This document shows positions 33,068 through 41,579 of a stretch of 61,156 nucleotides of DNA, piece by piece (position 1 is the stretch's first letter; every line of letters begins with the position of its first letter). The notes under the pieces are model-generated. The model was not told where the DNA came from, made no database searches, and saw nothing but the letters and a program-made list of their open reading frames with translations. The translations under genes and the position numbers were made by a program. The DNA comes from an uncultured Bacteroides sp. (GTDB taxonomy: Bacteria > Bacteroidota > Bacteroidia > Bacteroidales > Bacteroidaceae), in NCBI RefSeq assembly GCF_910585845.1, contig NZ_CAJUHF010000020.1, forward strand, positions 1 through 61,156. Reading direction: 5' to 3'.

Positions 33068-34507
33068 ATGAAAGCATTAAACAAACAAACCGCTCCCAAG
33101 GCTCAGCGCCCGGAACGTATCATCCAGTTCGGTGAGGGAAACTTCCTGCGTGCATTTATCGACTGGATCATCTACAACATGAACGAGAAAGCCGATTTCA
33201 ATAGTAGCGTCGTAGTGGTGCAGCCCATCGAAAAAGGTATGGTAGACATGCTGAACGCTCAGGACGACCTCTATCACGTAAACCTGCAAGGATTGGATAA
33301 AGGCGAAACCGTGAATAGCCTGACTATGATCGACGTAATCAGCCGTGCGTTGAACCCTTATTCTCAGAACGAAGAGTTCATGAAGCTTGCCGACCAACCG
33401 GAAATGCGCTTTGTCATCTCCAACACAACGGAAGCCGGTATCGCTTTCGATCCTTCCTGCAAGCTGACTGACGCTCCTGCTTCCTCATACCCGGGCAAGC
33501 TGACTCAGCTGCTGTACCGCCGCTTCAAGACTTTCAACGGCGACAAGAGCAAAGGTCTGATCATCTTCCCCTGCGAACTTATCTTCCTGAACGGTCACAA
33601 ACTGAAAGAAACCATCTACCAGTACATCGAACTGTGGCAGTTGGGCGACGAGTTCAAGACTTGGTTTGAAGAAGCCTGCGGTGTATATGCTACGCTGGTA
33701 GACCGTATTGTACCGGGATTCCCCCGCAAAGATATCGCAGCTATCAAAGAGAAACTGCAATATGATGATAATCTGGTGGTTCAGGCAGAGATCTTCCATC
33801 TTTGGGTGATCGAAGCTCCCCAAGAGATTGCCAAGGAATTCCCCGCCGACAAAGCAGGTCTGAACGTACTGTTTGTGCCTTCCGAAGAGCCTTATCACGA
33901 AAGAAAGGTGACTTTGCTGAATGGTCCGCACACTGTCCTTTCTCCTGTTGCTTATCTGTCGGGCGTGAATATCGTGCGCGATGCTTGCCAGCATCCGGTT
34001 ATCGGACAGTACATCCACAAGGTAATGTTTGACGAGCTGATGGAGACGCTGAATTTGCCGAAAGATGAGTTGAAGAAATTTGCCGAAGATGTACTGGAAC
34101 GCTTCAACAATCCGTTTGTTGACCATGCCGTAACCAGCATCATGCTGAATTCTTTCCCGAAATTTGAAACCCGTGACCTGCCCGGTTTGAAGACTTACCT
34201 GCAACGCAAGGGCGAACTGCCGAAAGGATTGGTTCTGGGTCTGGCTGCTATCATCACCTACTACAAAGGCGGTGTCCGTGAAGATGGCGCTGAAATCGTT
34301 CCGAATGACGCTCCGGAAATCATGCAGTTGCTGAAGGATTTGTGGGCTACGGACGACACTCAGAAGGTTGCCGAAGGCGTACTTGCCGCAACATCTATCT
34401 GGGGCGAAGACTTGAATAACATTCCGGGACTTACTGCTGCTGTGAAGGCTGATCTGGATTCCATTCAGGAAAAAGGAATGTTGGAAACAGTGAAAGGTAT
34501 TCTCTAA
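33068..34507 (+). CDS. uxaB: tagaturonate/fructuronate reductase
   Basis: NAD(H)-dependent mannitol-dehydrogenase-family enzyme reducing tagaturonate to altronate. 479 aa, full length. N-terminal Rossmann motif RIIQFGEGNFLRAFIDW (about 17-33), ENTEAGI-like SNTTEAGIAF, and the catalytic Lys region PHTVLSPVAYLSG. It is co-transcribed with the LacI-type regulator and ends at a strong terminator. No altronate dehydratase (uxaA) lies in the window. Confidence 0.92.
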   Translation: MKALNKQTAPKAQRPERIIQFGEGNFLRAFIDWIIYNMNEKADFNSSVVVVQPIEKGMVDMLNAQDDLYHVNLQGLDKGETVNSLTMIDVISRALNPYSQNEEFMKLADQPEMRFVISNTTEAGIAFDPSCKLTDAPASSYPGKLTQLLYRRFKTFNGDKSKGLIIFPCELIFLNGHKLKETIYQYIELWQLGDEFKTWFEEACGVYATLVDRIVPGFPRKDIAAIKEKLQYDDNLVVQAEIFHLWVIEAPQEIAKEFPADKAGLNVLFVPSEEPYHERKVTLLNGPHTVLSPVAYLSGVNIVRDACQHPVIGQYIHKVMFDELMETLNLPKDELKKFAEDVLERFNNPFVDHAVTSIMLNSFPKFETRDLPGLKTYLQRKGELPKGLVLGLAAIITYYKGGVREDGAEIVPNDAPEIMQLLKDLWATDDTQKVAEGVLAATSIWGEDLNNIPGLTAAVKADLDSIQEKGMLETVKGIL

Positions 34508-34530
34508 CCGATATACCAATCTATAAAATA

Positions 34531-34568
34531 AAGAAGGGTGAGGCAGTTGCCTCACCCTTCTTTATTTT
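34531..34568 (+). terminator. strong terminator of the lacI-uxaB operon
   Basis: AAGAAGGGTGAGGCA pairs with TGCCTCACCCTTCTT around a short loop, then TTTATTTTAT; with the reverse A-run it may be bidirectional. Confidence 0.85.
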
Positions 34569-34590
34569 ATCTTTTCTAATAACGCATGCA

Positions 34591-35136
34591 TTACTTGGAT
34601 TCATCGGAATTTTCGTTCGTCCCGCTGCGCAAAATGAATGTAGTGGCGCCGATGGTAACTATCGCACCGTCCTCAATGCGGATGCGGTCTTTGTCGCCTA
34701 AAATCTCATTGTTCAGGAAAGTACCTGTCAGGCTGGGCGCATCGCGCAAGGTATATACCAGTCCGCCTTGCTTGTTCCGTTTTACGTTGATGATGCAGTG
34801 GCGGCGGTCCATGCTCATATCCGATGTCTCGATAGGGGTGGTGATATTTGTCCCGATGCAACGACGGCCGATTACATTGTCTCCCTCCTGCAGGGGCAGT
34901 ACTTGCTTGAAGCCGAACACATTTTCAATCACTGTGATGCTTCCGAAGGCATCTTTAAATTCCTCCTCATCCGGACGTTCTTCTTTTTGAGGAGCACGCA
35001 TCTTTGTTCTTCCTAAGCGGATGCTGAACTGCTTCCCGCAATGTTCGCAGACAAAGACCAGCGACTGGCCCTCGCTATATTTGGTTTCATCAAACAAAAG
35101 GTAATTATCGCATTTAGGACAACGTACACGTTTCAT
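34591..35136 (-). CDS. FHA-domain protein with N-terminal zinc ribbon
   Basis: 181 aa. Residues 6-34 form a zinc ribbon (CPKC ... CEHC), similar to zinc-ribbon 'MJ0042-type' N-termini. The FHA domain (about 85-175) has GRRCIG, DMSMDRRHCIINV (the SxxH phosphothreonine-binding pattern) and LNNEIL. It would read phosphothreonine, but no Ser/Thr kinase is in the window. It is 54 bp downstream of the SPOR protein gene on the same strand, so co-transcription is likely. Confidence 0.85.
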   Translation of the reverse strand: MKRVRCPKCDNYLLFDETKYSEGQSLVFVCEHCGKQFSIRLGRTKMRAPQKEERPDEEEFKDAFGSITVIENVFGFKQVLPLQEGDNVIGRRCIGTNITTPIETSDMSMDRRHCIINVKRNKQGGLVYTLRDAPSLTGTFLNNEILGDKDRIRIEDGAIVTIGATTFILRSGTNENSDESK

Positions 35137-35190
35137 AAGCGTAATGGAAAAAGAATAAATATCAAGGAATTAAAAATCAAGTATAAAGCA

Positions 35191-36321
35191 TTATTTCTTC
35201 AGCACCCAAGCACTCTTGTAAGTCTCGTTTTCACGAATCTTTTTCAGTGTCTGGTAGGCTTCCACTTCCGTACCGCATGACTCGATGCTTACCCGCATCT
35301 TGCCGTCTCCGATGATAGCCTTTGCACCGGCATACCCCTTGGTAACCAACTGTTCGGCCATCTTCCGGGCATCTTGCTCGGTTCCTACACTGGCAACGAT
35401 AATGTGATACGGTCTCTTAGGAGCAGAAACTGCCGATTGGGCGGCAGGTTGCGTCGCTTTTTTTGCCACGTTGCTTTCGGTAGCAGGGCGGGGAGTTTCC
35501 TTTTTCGCTTTCGCATCGGTAGAAGCGACTGGAGCTTTACCGACTTTAACCTCCTTCACGGCGACCGGAACTACTACCTTTTTCGGTTTCGCAGTTTGCT
35601 TACCGCTGGCTTTCTGCGTAGAAAGAGTCTGCTTTACGATGATTGGCGTTATGGCTAAAGATTGCTTTTCTATCTTTTCAAACAACTCTTCCGGAAGCAA
35701 CTGGGCATAATTCTCTTCGACCACTTCCGTGTTTTCTATCGGAGCAGAGAAGAAGAAAGAGATAACAATGGCAAGCACTACTGCAGCTACATTTGCCAGA
35801 TAGGTACGGTTGAACCGGACGGCAGGAATACGTTTCACCTTCTGTACTTCGGTGGATGCAGGAATGGAAATAACCTTCTCTGTCGCAGGTTTTTCTATTA
35901 TCGCCAACTCTTTCATCTCGAAGGTATCCAAGCCATATAGATAAGGAGTGGCAATCTTATTGTCGTATGGCGCGAAGTCAAATGTATTATGTATCGTGTA
36001 GTACACTTCGCCGATGTTGGGCAAGTTCACTTTGCCATCCTCATGCAGGGCGGTGATCAGCGTTTCCACTTTACGTTCTACGCGTTTGGTAGCATCCGAG
36101 AAACTGGTGCCATACACCGACATGTAAGACTGTACCAACAGTCCGTCGTTCATCTTCAGTTGGGGATTGAAGCCGACAACACGCGTAGGGGGCAGGAAGA
36201 TATTCTCTTCTTTCATTCGCATAGCTGGAGTGTAATGAGCTACAAATCCTCCTAAACCCGGAACAATGACGCAGTCATTCTCCAATAATAAAGCTTCTAT
36301 ATGTTGTGCCAGTTCAATCAT
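35191..36321 (-). CDS. HU-CCDC81 and SPOR domain membrane protein
   Basis: 376 aa, started at MIELAQHIEALL. Residues 1-135 match the two HU-CCDC81-type bacterial domains (NDCVIVPGLGGFVAHY, VNLPNIGEVYY). A transmembrane helix at about 205-225 (VAAVVLAIVISFFFS) is followed by a Lys/Ala/Pro linker and a C-terminal SPOR domain (about 300-375, IIVASVGTEQDARKMAEQL) that binds denuded septal peptidoglycan. It probably joins a cytoplasmic domain to the division site; that is inference. The -7 box CAAAAATA (36326-36333) is only 5 bp from the start, so the message may be leaderless. Confidence 0.87.
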   Translation of the reverse strand: MIELAQHIEALLLENDCVIVPGLGGFVAHYTPAMRMKEENIFLPPTRVVGFNPQLKMNDGLLVQSYMSVYGTSFSDATKRVERKVETLITALHEDGKVNLPNIGEVYYTIHNTFDFAPYDNKIATPYLYGLDTFEMKELAIIEKPATEKVISIPASTEVQKVKRIPAVRFNRTYLANVAAVVLAIVISFFFSAPIENTEVVEENYAQLLPEELFEKIEKQSLAITPIIVKQTLSTQKASGKQTAKPKKVVVPVAVKEVKVGKAPVASTDAKAKKETPRPATESNVAKKATQPAAQSAVSAPKRPYHIIVASVGTEQDARKMAEQLVTKGYAGAKAIIGDGKMRVSIESCGTEVEAYQTLKKIRENETYKSAWVLKK

Positions 36322-36433
36322 GTTGCAAAAATAACGGAAATATCGGATATAAGCCAGTTTCAAGGCATCTTTCTTTAAAAAAAATGTAAATCATACAATA
36401 TGGCTGGTATCTTTTCTAGACTTGGGGAAGCAG

Positions 36434-36445
36434 TCAGGGTATTTT
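36434..36445. other. 12-bp perfect palindrome TTCGCGCGCGAA
   Basis: Unusually CpG-rich perfect palindrome in the gap between the divergent SPOR gene and the polysaccharide locus; possible protein-binding site. Confidence 0.45.
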
Positions 36446-36475
36446 CGCGCGCGAATCTTCAATGTTAGAATCGGG

Positions 36476-36526
36476 TCAACTTCATGTTTCTTCATGCCTA
36501 TATGTTTGGAGCTGGTATGAAGTTGA
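36476..36526. other. 10-bp hairpin upstream of the polysaccharide locus
   Basis: TCAACTTCAT (36476-36485) pairs with ATGAAGTTGA (36517-36526) over a 31-nt loop. It is followed by the 36570-36610 repeat pair. It might act in regulation of the locus, but no element with known function matches. Confidence 0.45.
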
Positions 36527-36547
36527 TGTGTTTCGAGAAAAGGGCAG

Positions 36548-36613
36548 GATGCCTGAAGCAGCGCATTCCGTTACCGGATATAATTTATCCTGTTATCGGA
36601 CGCAATTTATAAA
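36548..36613. repeat. 22-bp-period repeat pair before the polysaccharide locus
   Basis: GTTACCGGATATAATTTAT (36570-36588) and GTTATCGGACGCAATTTAT (36592-36610) are 22 bp apart with 3-bp spacers. A degenerate module GATGCCTGAAGCAGCGCAT (36548) precedes in phase. They lie about 50-115 bp upstream of the first gene's start. Confidence 0.6.
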
Positions 36614-36663
36614 GCAATCTGACAATAAATAAGCAATTATAGCGTTTATTGACATAAATGTTT

Positions 36664-36671
36664 TATTTTTG
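36664..36671 (+). promoter_or_regulatory. -7 box of the polysaccharide locus promoter
   Basis: TATTTTTG, 45 bp before the start codon. The -33 is not well placed (TTTA at 15 bp, TTG at 12 bp). No invertible-promoter repeats were seen. Confidence 0.45.
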
Positions 36672-36715
36672 TGGCTAATTATTCAGACGTCACTCAAACC
36701 ATTAGGAAGTACACA

Positions 36716-37519
36716 ATGAAGATTACAACAATTATATTCGTCCTTTCGTTTTTCTTATTCACTTCGTGCAGAACCACGAACAATACGATTACCTATTTTC
36801 AGGATTTGGACTCCCGTTCGGCGGAGATTGTGGGAGAGGTTGCCGACTACGCACTGCGTATCGTGCCCGACGACCAGTTGTCTATCACGGTATCGGGAAC
36901 AGACCCCAAGGCAGTAGCCGCATTCAATATGCCCCTTACCAGTTACTTGTCTGCGGAAGACACTTATGTAAGCTCCACTCCGGTGCTGCATACCTATCTG
37001 GTCAGTCCGGAAGGGAATATCGACTTTCCGGTGCTTGGCAGGCTGCACGTGGCAGGCATGACACGCAGCGAACTGACGAACATGCTGACAGAAAAGATTT
37101 CCGCCTATGCCAAATCGCCGATTGTCACGATACAGATCAGAAACTTCAAAGTCTCCGTACTGGGTGAGGTGAACAGACCCGGAACGGTAACCGTGTCCCA
37201 CGAACGCCTCTCCGTGCTCGATGCCCTCAGCATGGCCGGTGACTTGACCATCTACGGCAACCGTAACAATGTGCTTCTGATCCGCGATAACAACGGGAAA
37301 AAGGAGTATCACCGTTTCGACCTGACCTCCGCAGAGACGCTGACTTCGCCCTATTACTATTTACAACAGAATGACATCCTTTGTGTAGAACCCAACAAAG
37401 CCAGGAAAGGAAACGCCCAATACAGTCAGAACGGGCAGTTCAATGTCTCCTTGGCATCCACTATTATCAGCGCACTGTCTGTACTGGTATCGCTGGGCAT
37501 CGCATTATTGATTAAATAG
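36716..37519 (+). CDS. polysaccharide export outer-membrane lipoprotein, Wza-like
   Basis: 267 aa, started at MKITTIIFVLSFFLF with lipobox FTSC (Cys about 18). Poly_export domain (about 45-150, RIVPDDQLSITVSG) and one SLBB domain (about 155-235, VLGEVNRPGTVTV). The C-terminal hydrophobic helix is the outer-membrane or periplasmic anchor. It forms the export channel with the Wzz protein encoded 15 bp downstream. A GTG start at 36671 would add 15 residues and obscure the lipoprotein signal. Confidence 0.9.
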   Translation: MKITTIIFVLSFFLFTSCRTTNNTITYFQDLDSRSAEIVGEVADYALRIVPDDQLSITVSGTDPKAVAAFNMPLTSYLSAEDTYVSSTPVLHTYLVSPEGNIDFPVLGRLHVAGMTRSELTNMLTEKISAYAKSPIVTIQIRNFKVSVLGEVNRPGTVTVSHERLSVLDALSMAGDLTIYGNRNNVLLIRDNNGKKEYHRFDLTSAETLTSPYYYLQQNDILCVEPNKARKGNAQYSQNGQFNVSLASTIISALSVLVSLGIALLIK

Positions 37520-37533
37520 ATCACACTTCAGTT

Positions 37534-39093
37534 ATGAATGATGAAAACATACATATTGGTGCCCTCTTGCGGCAATTCCTGATTTACTGGAAGATATACA
37601 TATCTATCGGAACGGTTTGTTTAATCGCCGCCATCTGTTTCCTGATGGTCACGCCCAAGAAGTACCAGTTCACGGCGCGCATGCAGCTCATCCGTGACAA
37701 CCAGGGCATGATGTCCGAACTGAAGATGCTGAAGAGTGCAGGCATAAGTGCCATGTTGGGTGGAAGTGCGTCGGGCAGTAGCGTGGAGGACGAAGTCATT
37801 GTGCTGACTTCGCGTTCCAACATGAGCAAGGCGATACTCGAGACAGAATATCAGGTGGAGACGCGCGAATGGAAAGGATGGAAGAATGTACTGCTCTACA
37901 GAAATACCAATCCGATAAGATTGCTCTTCCCGGAACAGTTTTTAGATACCCTGAGTCGGCCAATGAAGCTCAAGCTGACCCTGTCGGATGGAGCCATACG
38001 TTCGGCACAAATCAAATCGGATCTGTTTGAAACCGTGGAAGTAAAGGGTCAGCCGTTACCTTGTCCTCTACAATTGCCCGTAGGCACAATCACGGTCATG
38101 CAGAATGCGGACGTTCCTGTCCGTGACGATAGGAAGCTGACTATCCGGATCACTCCGTTGCAGCAGACCTACGAGGATCTGTATGATGACCTATATGCTG
38201 GTGCGCAAGAGACCGTTTCGGACATCGTCCTCCTCCTGTTTGAAGACGAGAACAAGCAGCGGGGATATGACGTGCTGAACACCCTGATGGCTGTCTACAA
38301 CCAGTATTCGCGAGATGTGAAGGTGAAAGAAGCCGTCAGCAATGCCCGTTTTGTGAAAGAGCGTCTGGATAGCGTGACGATGGAACTTGCCTATCTGGAG
38401 CACCGGATAGAAGCCTACAAGAAGCAGAACAACATACCGGAACCGACTTTATACGCCCAAGTCGCCATTTCGGGTTATAAGGAACTGGAGGATCGTATTT
38501 TGGGGACGGAAGTTCGTCTCAAGATGTTAGACTATGTGGCAGACTACATACGGAACCCGCAGAATGAGTATGCCTCCGTGCCCGCCGTGGAGGGGGTAGG
38601 CGAAAAGTCCATTGCTCTCTACAATCAACTGGTGCTCGACCGCCAGCGTCTGCTCCTCTCTTCCGAAAAAGAGAATCCGGCTCTGCTCCTTGCCGAGAAG
38701 CAACTGACTGAGCAACGCAAGATGTTGTCGGAAGCCATAGACGCAGTTCGGCAAAGTACACGTGCAAGCTTGGAAGAAATAAAAAAGAAAAACCGGGTAT
38801 TTAGCGATCAGTTGAGTGCCCTGCCCACTCAGGAGCGGGAGTACATCGAGATGAAGCGCCAGCAGCGTATCAAAGAGACCGTCTATTTGTTTCTGATGCA
38901 GAAATTGCAGGAGGAAGAGTTGGTAAACTCTCCGGACGAGCAGGCGGGCAGGGTGGTGGACGCTGCGTACAGTTCGGCGAAGCCGGTCTATCCGAAAAAG
39001 TTAGTCGTGCTGGCGGTTGCGTTGACTGCCTCCTTCATCCTTTCGCTGATTGCCATCAGCCTGTGGGTATTTGTCTTCCGTCCAAAAGAGTAA
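37534..39093 (+). CDS. polysaccharide chain-length/co-polymerase protein, Wzz/GumC-like
   Basis: 519 aa with transmembrane helices near 23-45 and 487-510. Coiled coil in between (about 250-450). N-terminal Wzz domain region (PKKYQFTARMQLIRDN). It lacks a tyrosine-kinase domain and there is no adjacent kinase or phosphatase gene. It works with the Wza-like protein to set chain length and pass polymer to the channel. Confidence 0.88.
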   Translation: MNDENIHIGALLRQFLIYWKIYISIGTVCLIAAICFLMVTPKKYQFTARMQLIRDNQGMMSELKMLKSAGISAMLGGSASGSSVEDEVIVLTSRSNMSKAILETEYQVETREWKGWKNVLLYRNTNPIRLLFPEQFLDTLSRPMKLKLTLSDGAIRSAQIKSDLFETVEVKGQPLPCPLQLPVGTITVMQNADVPVRDDRKLTIRITPLQQTYEDLYDDLYAGAQETVSDIVLLLFEDENKQRGYDVLNTLMAVYNQYSRDVKVKEAVSNARFVKERLDSVTMELAYLEHRIEAYKKQNNIPEPTLYAQVAISGYKELEDRILGTEVRLKMLDYVADYIRNPQNEYASVPAVEGVGEKSIALYNQLVLDRQRLLLSSEKENPALLLAEKQLTEQRKMLSEAIDAVRQSTRASLEEIKKKNRVFSDQLSALPTQEREYIEMKRQQRIKETVYLFLMQKLQEEELVNSPDEQAGRVVDAAYSSAKPVYPKKLVVLAVALTASFILSLIAISLWVFVFRPKE

Positions 39094-39097
39094 GCCC

Positions 39098-40303
39098 ATG
39101 TTGTCGCGGTTAGTGTTCTCTAAAAACGACCTTTTCTTTGTTTTCTTGACGGCAGGTTATCTGTTTGGCGTCATATTGTATGACTTTTTGGAATTTAAAT
39201 ATACCGACGAGTTGATGGCGCTTTTCCTGGTCTTGTTCGCGGGTATCGTGGTTTGGGAGCGGAAGGAGTGGGAAGAGGCCATACCTTTGGGCATACTCTT
39301 TGCCGTATTCTCGTTTTATGCGGTATATTCCTTCCTGATTCACTCCAATGTGTATCAGGCGATTATCAAGGACTTGATTATCCAGATAAAACCCTATCTC
39401 GGTTTCTATTGCGCTTACCTGGTTGCACCTCACTTTTCCGCCACCCAGAAACGTCTGATTGCTATTCTGTGTCTGATTGTTGGTGGAATGATTCTTATAG
39501 TCGGGATTACCGGTAATATCTATTTCGTTTTCGGCCATCCGTCCCGGTTTGCTACGGCAATCACGGCTACGGCTTTTCTTTTCCTCTATTGCAGTTCCTA
39601 TAAATGGAGCGATATCCTTATCTTCATCCTGTTGCTGACGATAGGTTTTTTCTCTACGCGCACCAAGTTCTATGGCTTTTGGATGATTGCGTTTGCTATA
39701 TTGGTCTACAGCAAAGCGGGCGGAAAACTGCGTCTGAACAAAAGTTCTATCGGAGTGTCTATTGTCGTTTTTATCCTTGTCCTTTGGCTTTGCAAGGATA
39801 AGATAATCCTATACTACGTAGACGGCATGATGAACTCCCGTGAGATGTGGAGTCGTCCTGCCATGCTCCTGATGTCCGGAAGAATCCTCTACGATTACTT
39901 CCCCTTTGGCAGCGGGCTGGCAAGTTTCGGTACGTTTGCTTCCGGAGAATACTATTCTGCCCTGTACGAAGCGTACGGGATAGACCAACTGTGGGGGCTA
40001 TCCCGCAATACGAGATTCTTCATTTGCGATGCATTCTATCCTTCGTTGGCACAATTTGGTGTGGTGGGAATCGGGCTATACCTGCTCTTCTGGTGGTCCA
40101 TCCTGCACAAGGGATATCACTGGCTTTCCGCTGAAAACCAAAAGCAATGGATACTCCTGCTGTTCTCTTTCCTGTTTTTCCTTATTGAAGGGACGGCGGA
40201 CACTACGATTGTGCACAATCGCGGACTGTTCATACTGATCGTCACCGCCATAACCCTTAATGAAATGAAACCTTGCCATGAGACTGAAAGTAGATACGTA
40301 TAA
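39098..40303 (+). CDS. O-antigen ligase/polymerase family membrane protein, probable Wzy
   Basis: 401 aa, started at MLSRLVFSKND, 5 bp after the Wzz stop. About 10-12 transmembrane helices with a large periplasmic loop near 230-320 (MNSREMWSRPAMLLMSGRILYDYFPFGSGLASFGTF), the Wzy_C-type signature. It most likely polymerises repeat units, but a ligase role cannot be excluded. It overlaps the flippase gene by 26 bp. Confidence 0.82.
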   Translation: MLSRLVFSKNDLFFVFLTAGYLFGVILYDFLEFKYTDELMALFLVLFAGIVVWERKEWEEAIPLGILFAVFSFYAVYSFLIHSNVYQAIIKDLIIQIKPYLGFYCAYLVAPHFSATQKRLIAILCLIVGGMILIVGITGNIYFVFGHPSRFATAITATAFLFLYCSSYKWSDILIFILLLTIGFFSTRTKFYGFWMIAFAILVYSKAGGKLRLNKSSIGVSIVVFILVLWLCKDKIILYYVDGMMNSREMWSRPAMLLMSGRILYDYFPFGSGLASFGTFASGEYYSALYEAYGIDQLWGLSRNTRFFICDAFYPSLAQFGVVGIGLYLLFWWSILHKGYHWLSAENQKQWILLLFSFLFFLIEGTADTTIVHNRGLFILIVTAITLNEMKPCHETESRYV

Positions 40304-41579
40304 GAAAGGAGCCATTTACTCTGCCGGTCTGAGCGTGGTCGTGAAGTTCATCGCTTTCATCCAGAACTTCCTGATCGCCTATTTCCTGGGGGCGGGAACC
40401 GGCACGGATATCTATTTCTATCTCTTCGGGTGCATCATTGCTGTATGCGAAATAGTGCAGACTGTTGTGTCGTCCGCCCTGATTCCTTATTCGATGCAAC
40501 TGCGCAGCCAGGATTCGCCCCAAGAAGAAAACAGGTGCCTGAATGCTTTCCTCTATACAGTCGCCTGCGTCATGGCGGTGCTTACCGTTATCGCGATGGC
40601 AGGGGGAGAAGAGTGCATCCGTTTGTTGTCCCATTTTCAGGAAGAGGATATCCGCATGCATGCACAATTGCTGTACATCCTTCTGCCAGTTTCCCTTCCG
40701 TATGTATTCAACATCATTTTTGCGGAAATATTGGCTTCATACAAATATTTCACGTTTCCGCAGCTGATTGCTGTCATCAACAATTTGCTGATCATTCTTT
40801 TTGTCGCCTTGTTCCATAAGACTTTGGGCGTTTTCTCTTTGGCCTGGGGATTCTTTTCCTCCACGATCATCAATCTGCTGTGGACGTTGTTTTTTGCGAA
40901 GCGCAACTTGGGCTGGTGCTATACATGCACCTCTTTCAAGCACCTCAAAGTGCTGGCGAGCGACATGGGTACCGTTTTTCTGAACCATTCCATTGTGGCT
41001 TTCACCACCATGTATCCTTTCTATCTGCTCTCGATGCTGCATCCGGGTACGGTGACCGTCGTGACTTATGCAACGAAATTGCTCCAGGCACCTATGAATC
41101 TGTTGCTCCAGCTCTTTGCCGTGTTGCAAATAAAGCTGAGTGAGCAATATGCATTACGTGCATTCATGTCCATGCGCCAGACGTTTGTCCGGATAGGTAG
41201 TAAAGCGCTGATGCTGAGTGTGTCGGGAGCTGTACTTTTTTTCTTGCTTCGCGCGCCGATTATTGAGTTTTTCTTCGGGAGGGGAGCCATGACGGCAGAA
41301 AATCTGTCCCTCTTTATCCATATCATGGGCATACTGATTGTCGGCATACCTTTCTCCATTGCGATCTCCCTTTCCTCGCGCATGCTGTATGCGTTGCACC
41401 GGGTGAAAGTTTATGGCATGGTCATGATACCCATGAACCTGCTTACGTGCGCCCTCTATTATGGGTTGATTGCTTGGAAAGGAGTGGACGGGTATGCCCT
41501 GACTGAAATCATGACTGAGATATTGAAAGCTGTTATCATCATAATCTGTACATTCTATTTGCTGAAGAAACTGAAATGA
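40278..41579 (+). CDS. lipid-linked oligosaccharide flippase, MurJ/MVIN-like Wzx
   Basis: 433 aa with about 12-14 transmembrane helices, MATE/MVF superfamily. The N-terminus is basic (MRLKVDTYKKGAIYSAGLSVVV) and the FLIAYFLGAGTGTDIYF motif and RMLYALHR segment are MurJ-like. It would move undecaprenyl-linked repeat units to the periplasm. The genome's true MurJ is expected elsewhere. It overlaps the polymerase by 26 bp and the next glycosyltransferase by 4. Confidence 0.85.
   Translation: MRLKVDTYKKGAIYSAGLSVVVKFIAFIQNFLIAYFLGAGTGTDIYFYLFGCIIAVCEIVQTVVSSALIPYSMQLRSQDSPQEENRCLNAFLYTVACVMAVLTVIAMAGGEECIRLLSHFQEEDIRMHAQLLYILLPVSLPYVFNIIFAEILASYKYFTFPQLIAVINNLLIILFVALFHKTLGVFSLAWGFFSSTIINLLWTLFFAKRNLGWCYTCTSFKHLKVLASDMGTVFLNHSIVAFTTMYPFYLLSMLHPGTVTVVTYATKLLQAPMNLLLQLFAVLQIKLSEQYALRAFMSMRQTFVRIGSKALMLSVSGAVLFFLLRAPIIEFFFGRGAMTAENLSLFIHIMGILIVGIPFSIAISLSSRMLYALHRVKVYGMVMIPMNLLTCALYYGLIAWKGVDGYALTEIMTEILKAVIIIICTFYLLKKLK

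Noticed and set aside
33485..34555. Minus-strand open frame of 356 codons over uxaB
   Set aside because: Antisense to uxaB and crosses its terminator hairpin; no protein-like features.
36322..36715. Invertible promoter of the kind that switches Bacteroides capsules
   Set aside because: No pair of long inverted repeats flanks the promoter and no invertase gene was seen nearby; the inverted pair at 36476/36517 is only 10 bp with a 31-nt loop.
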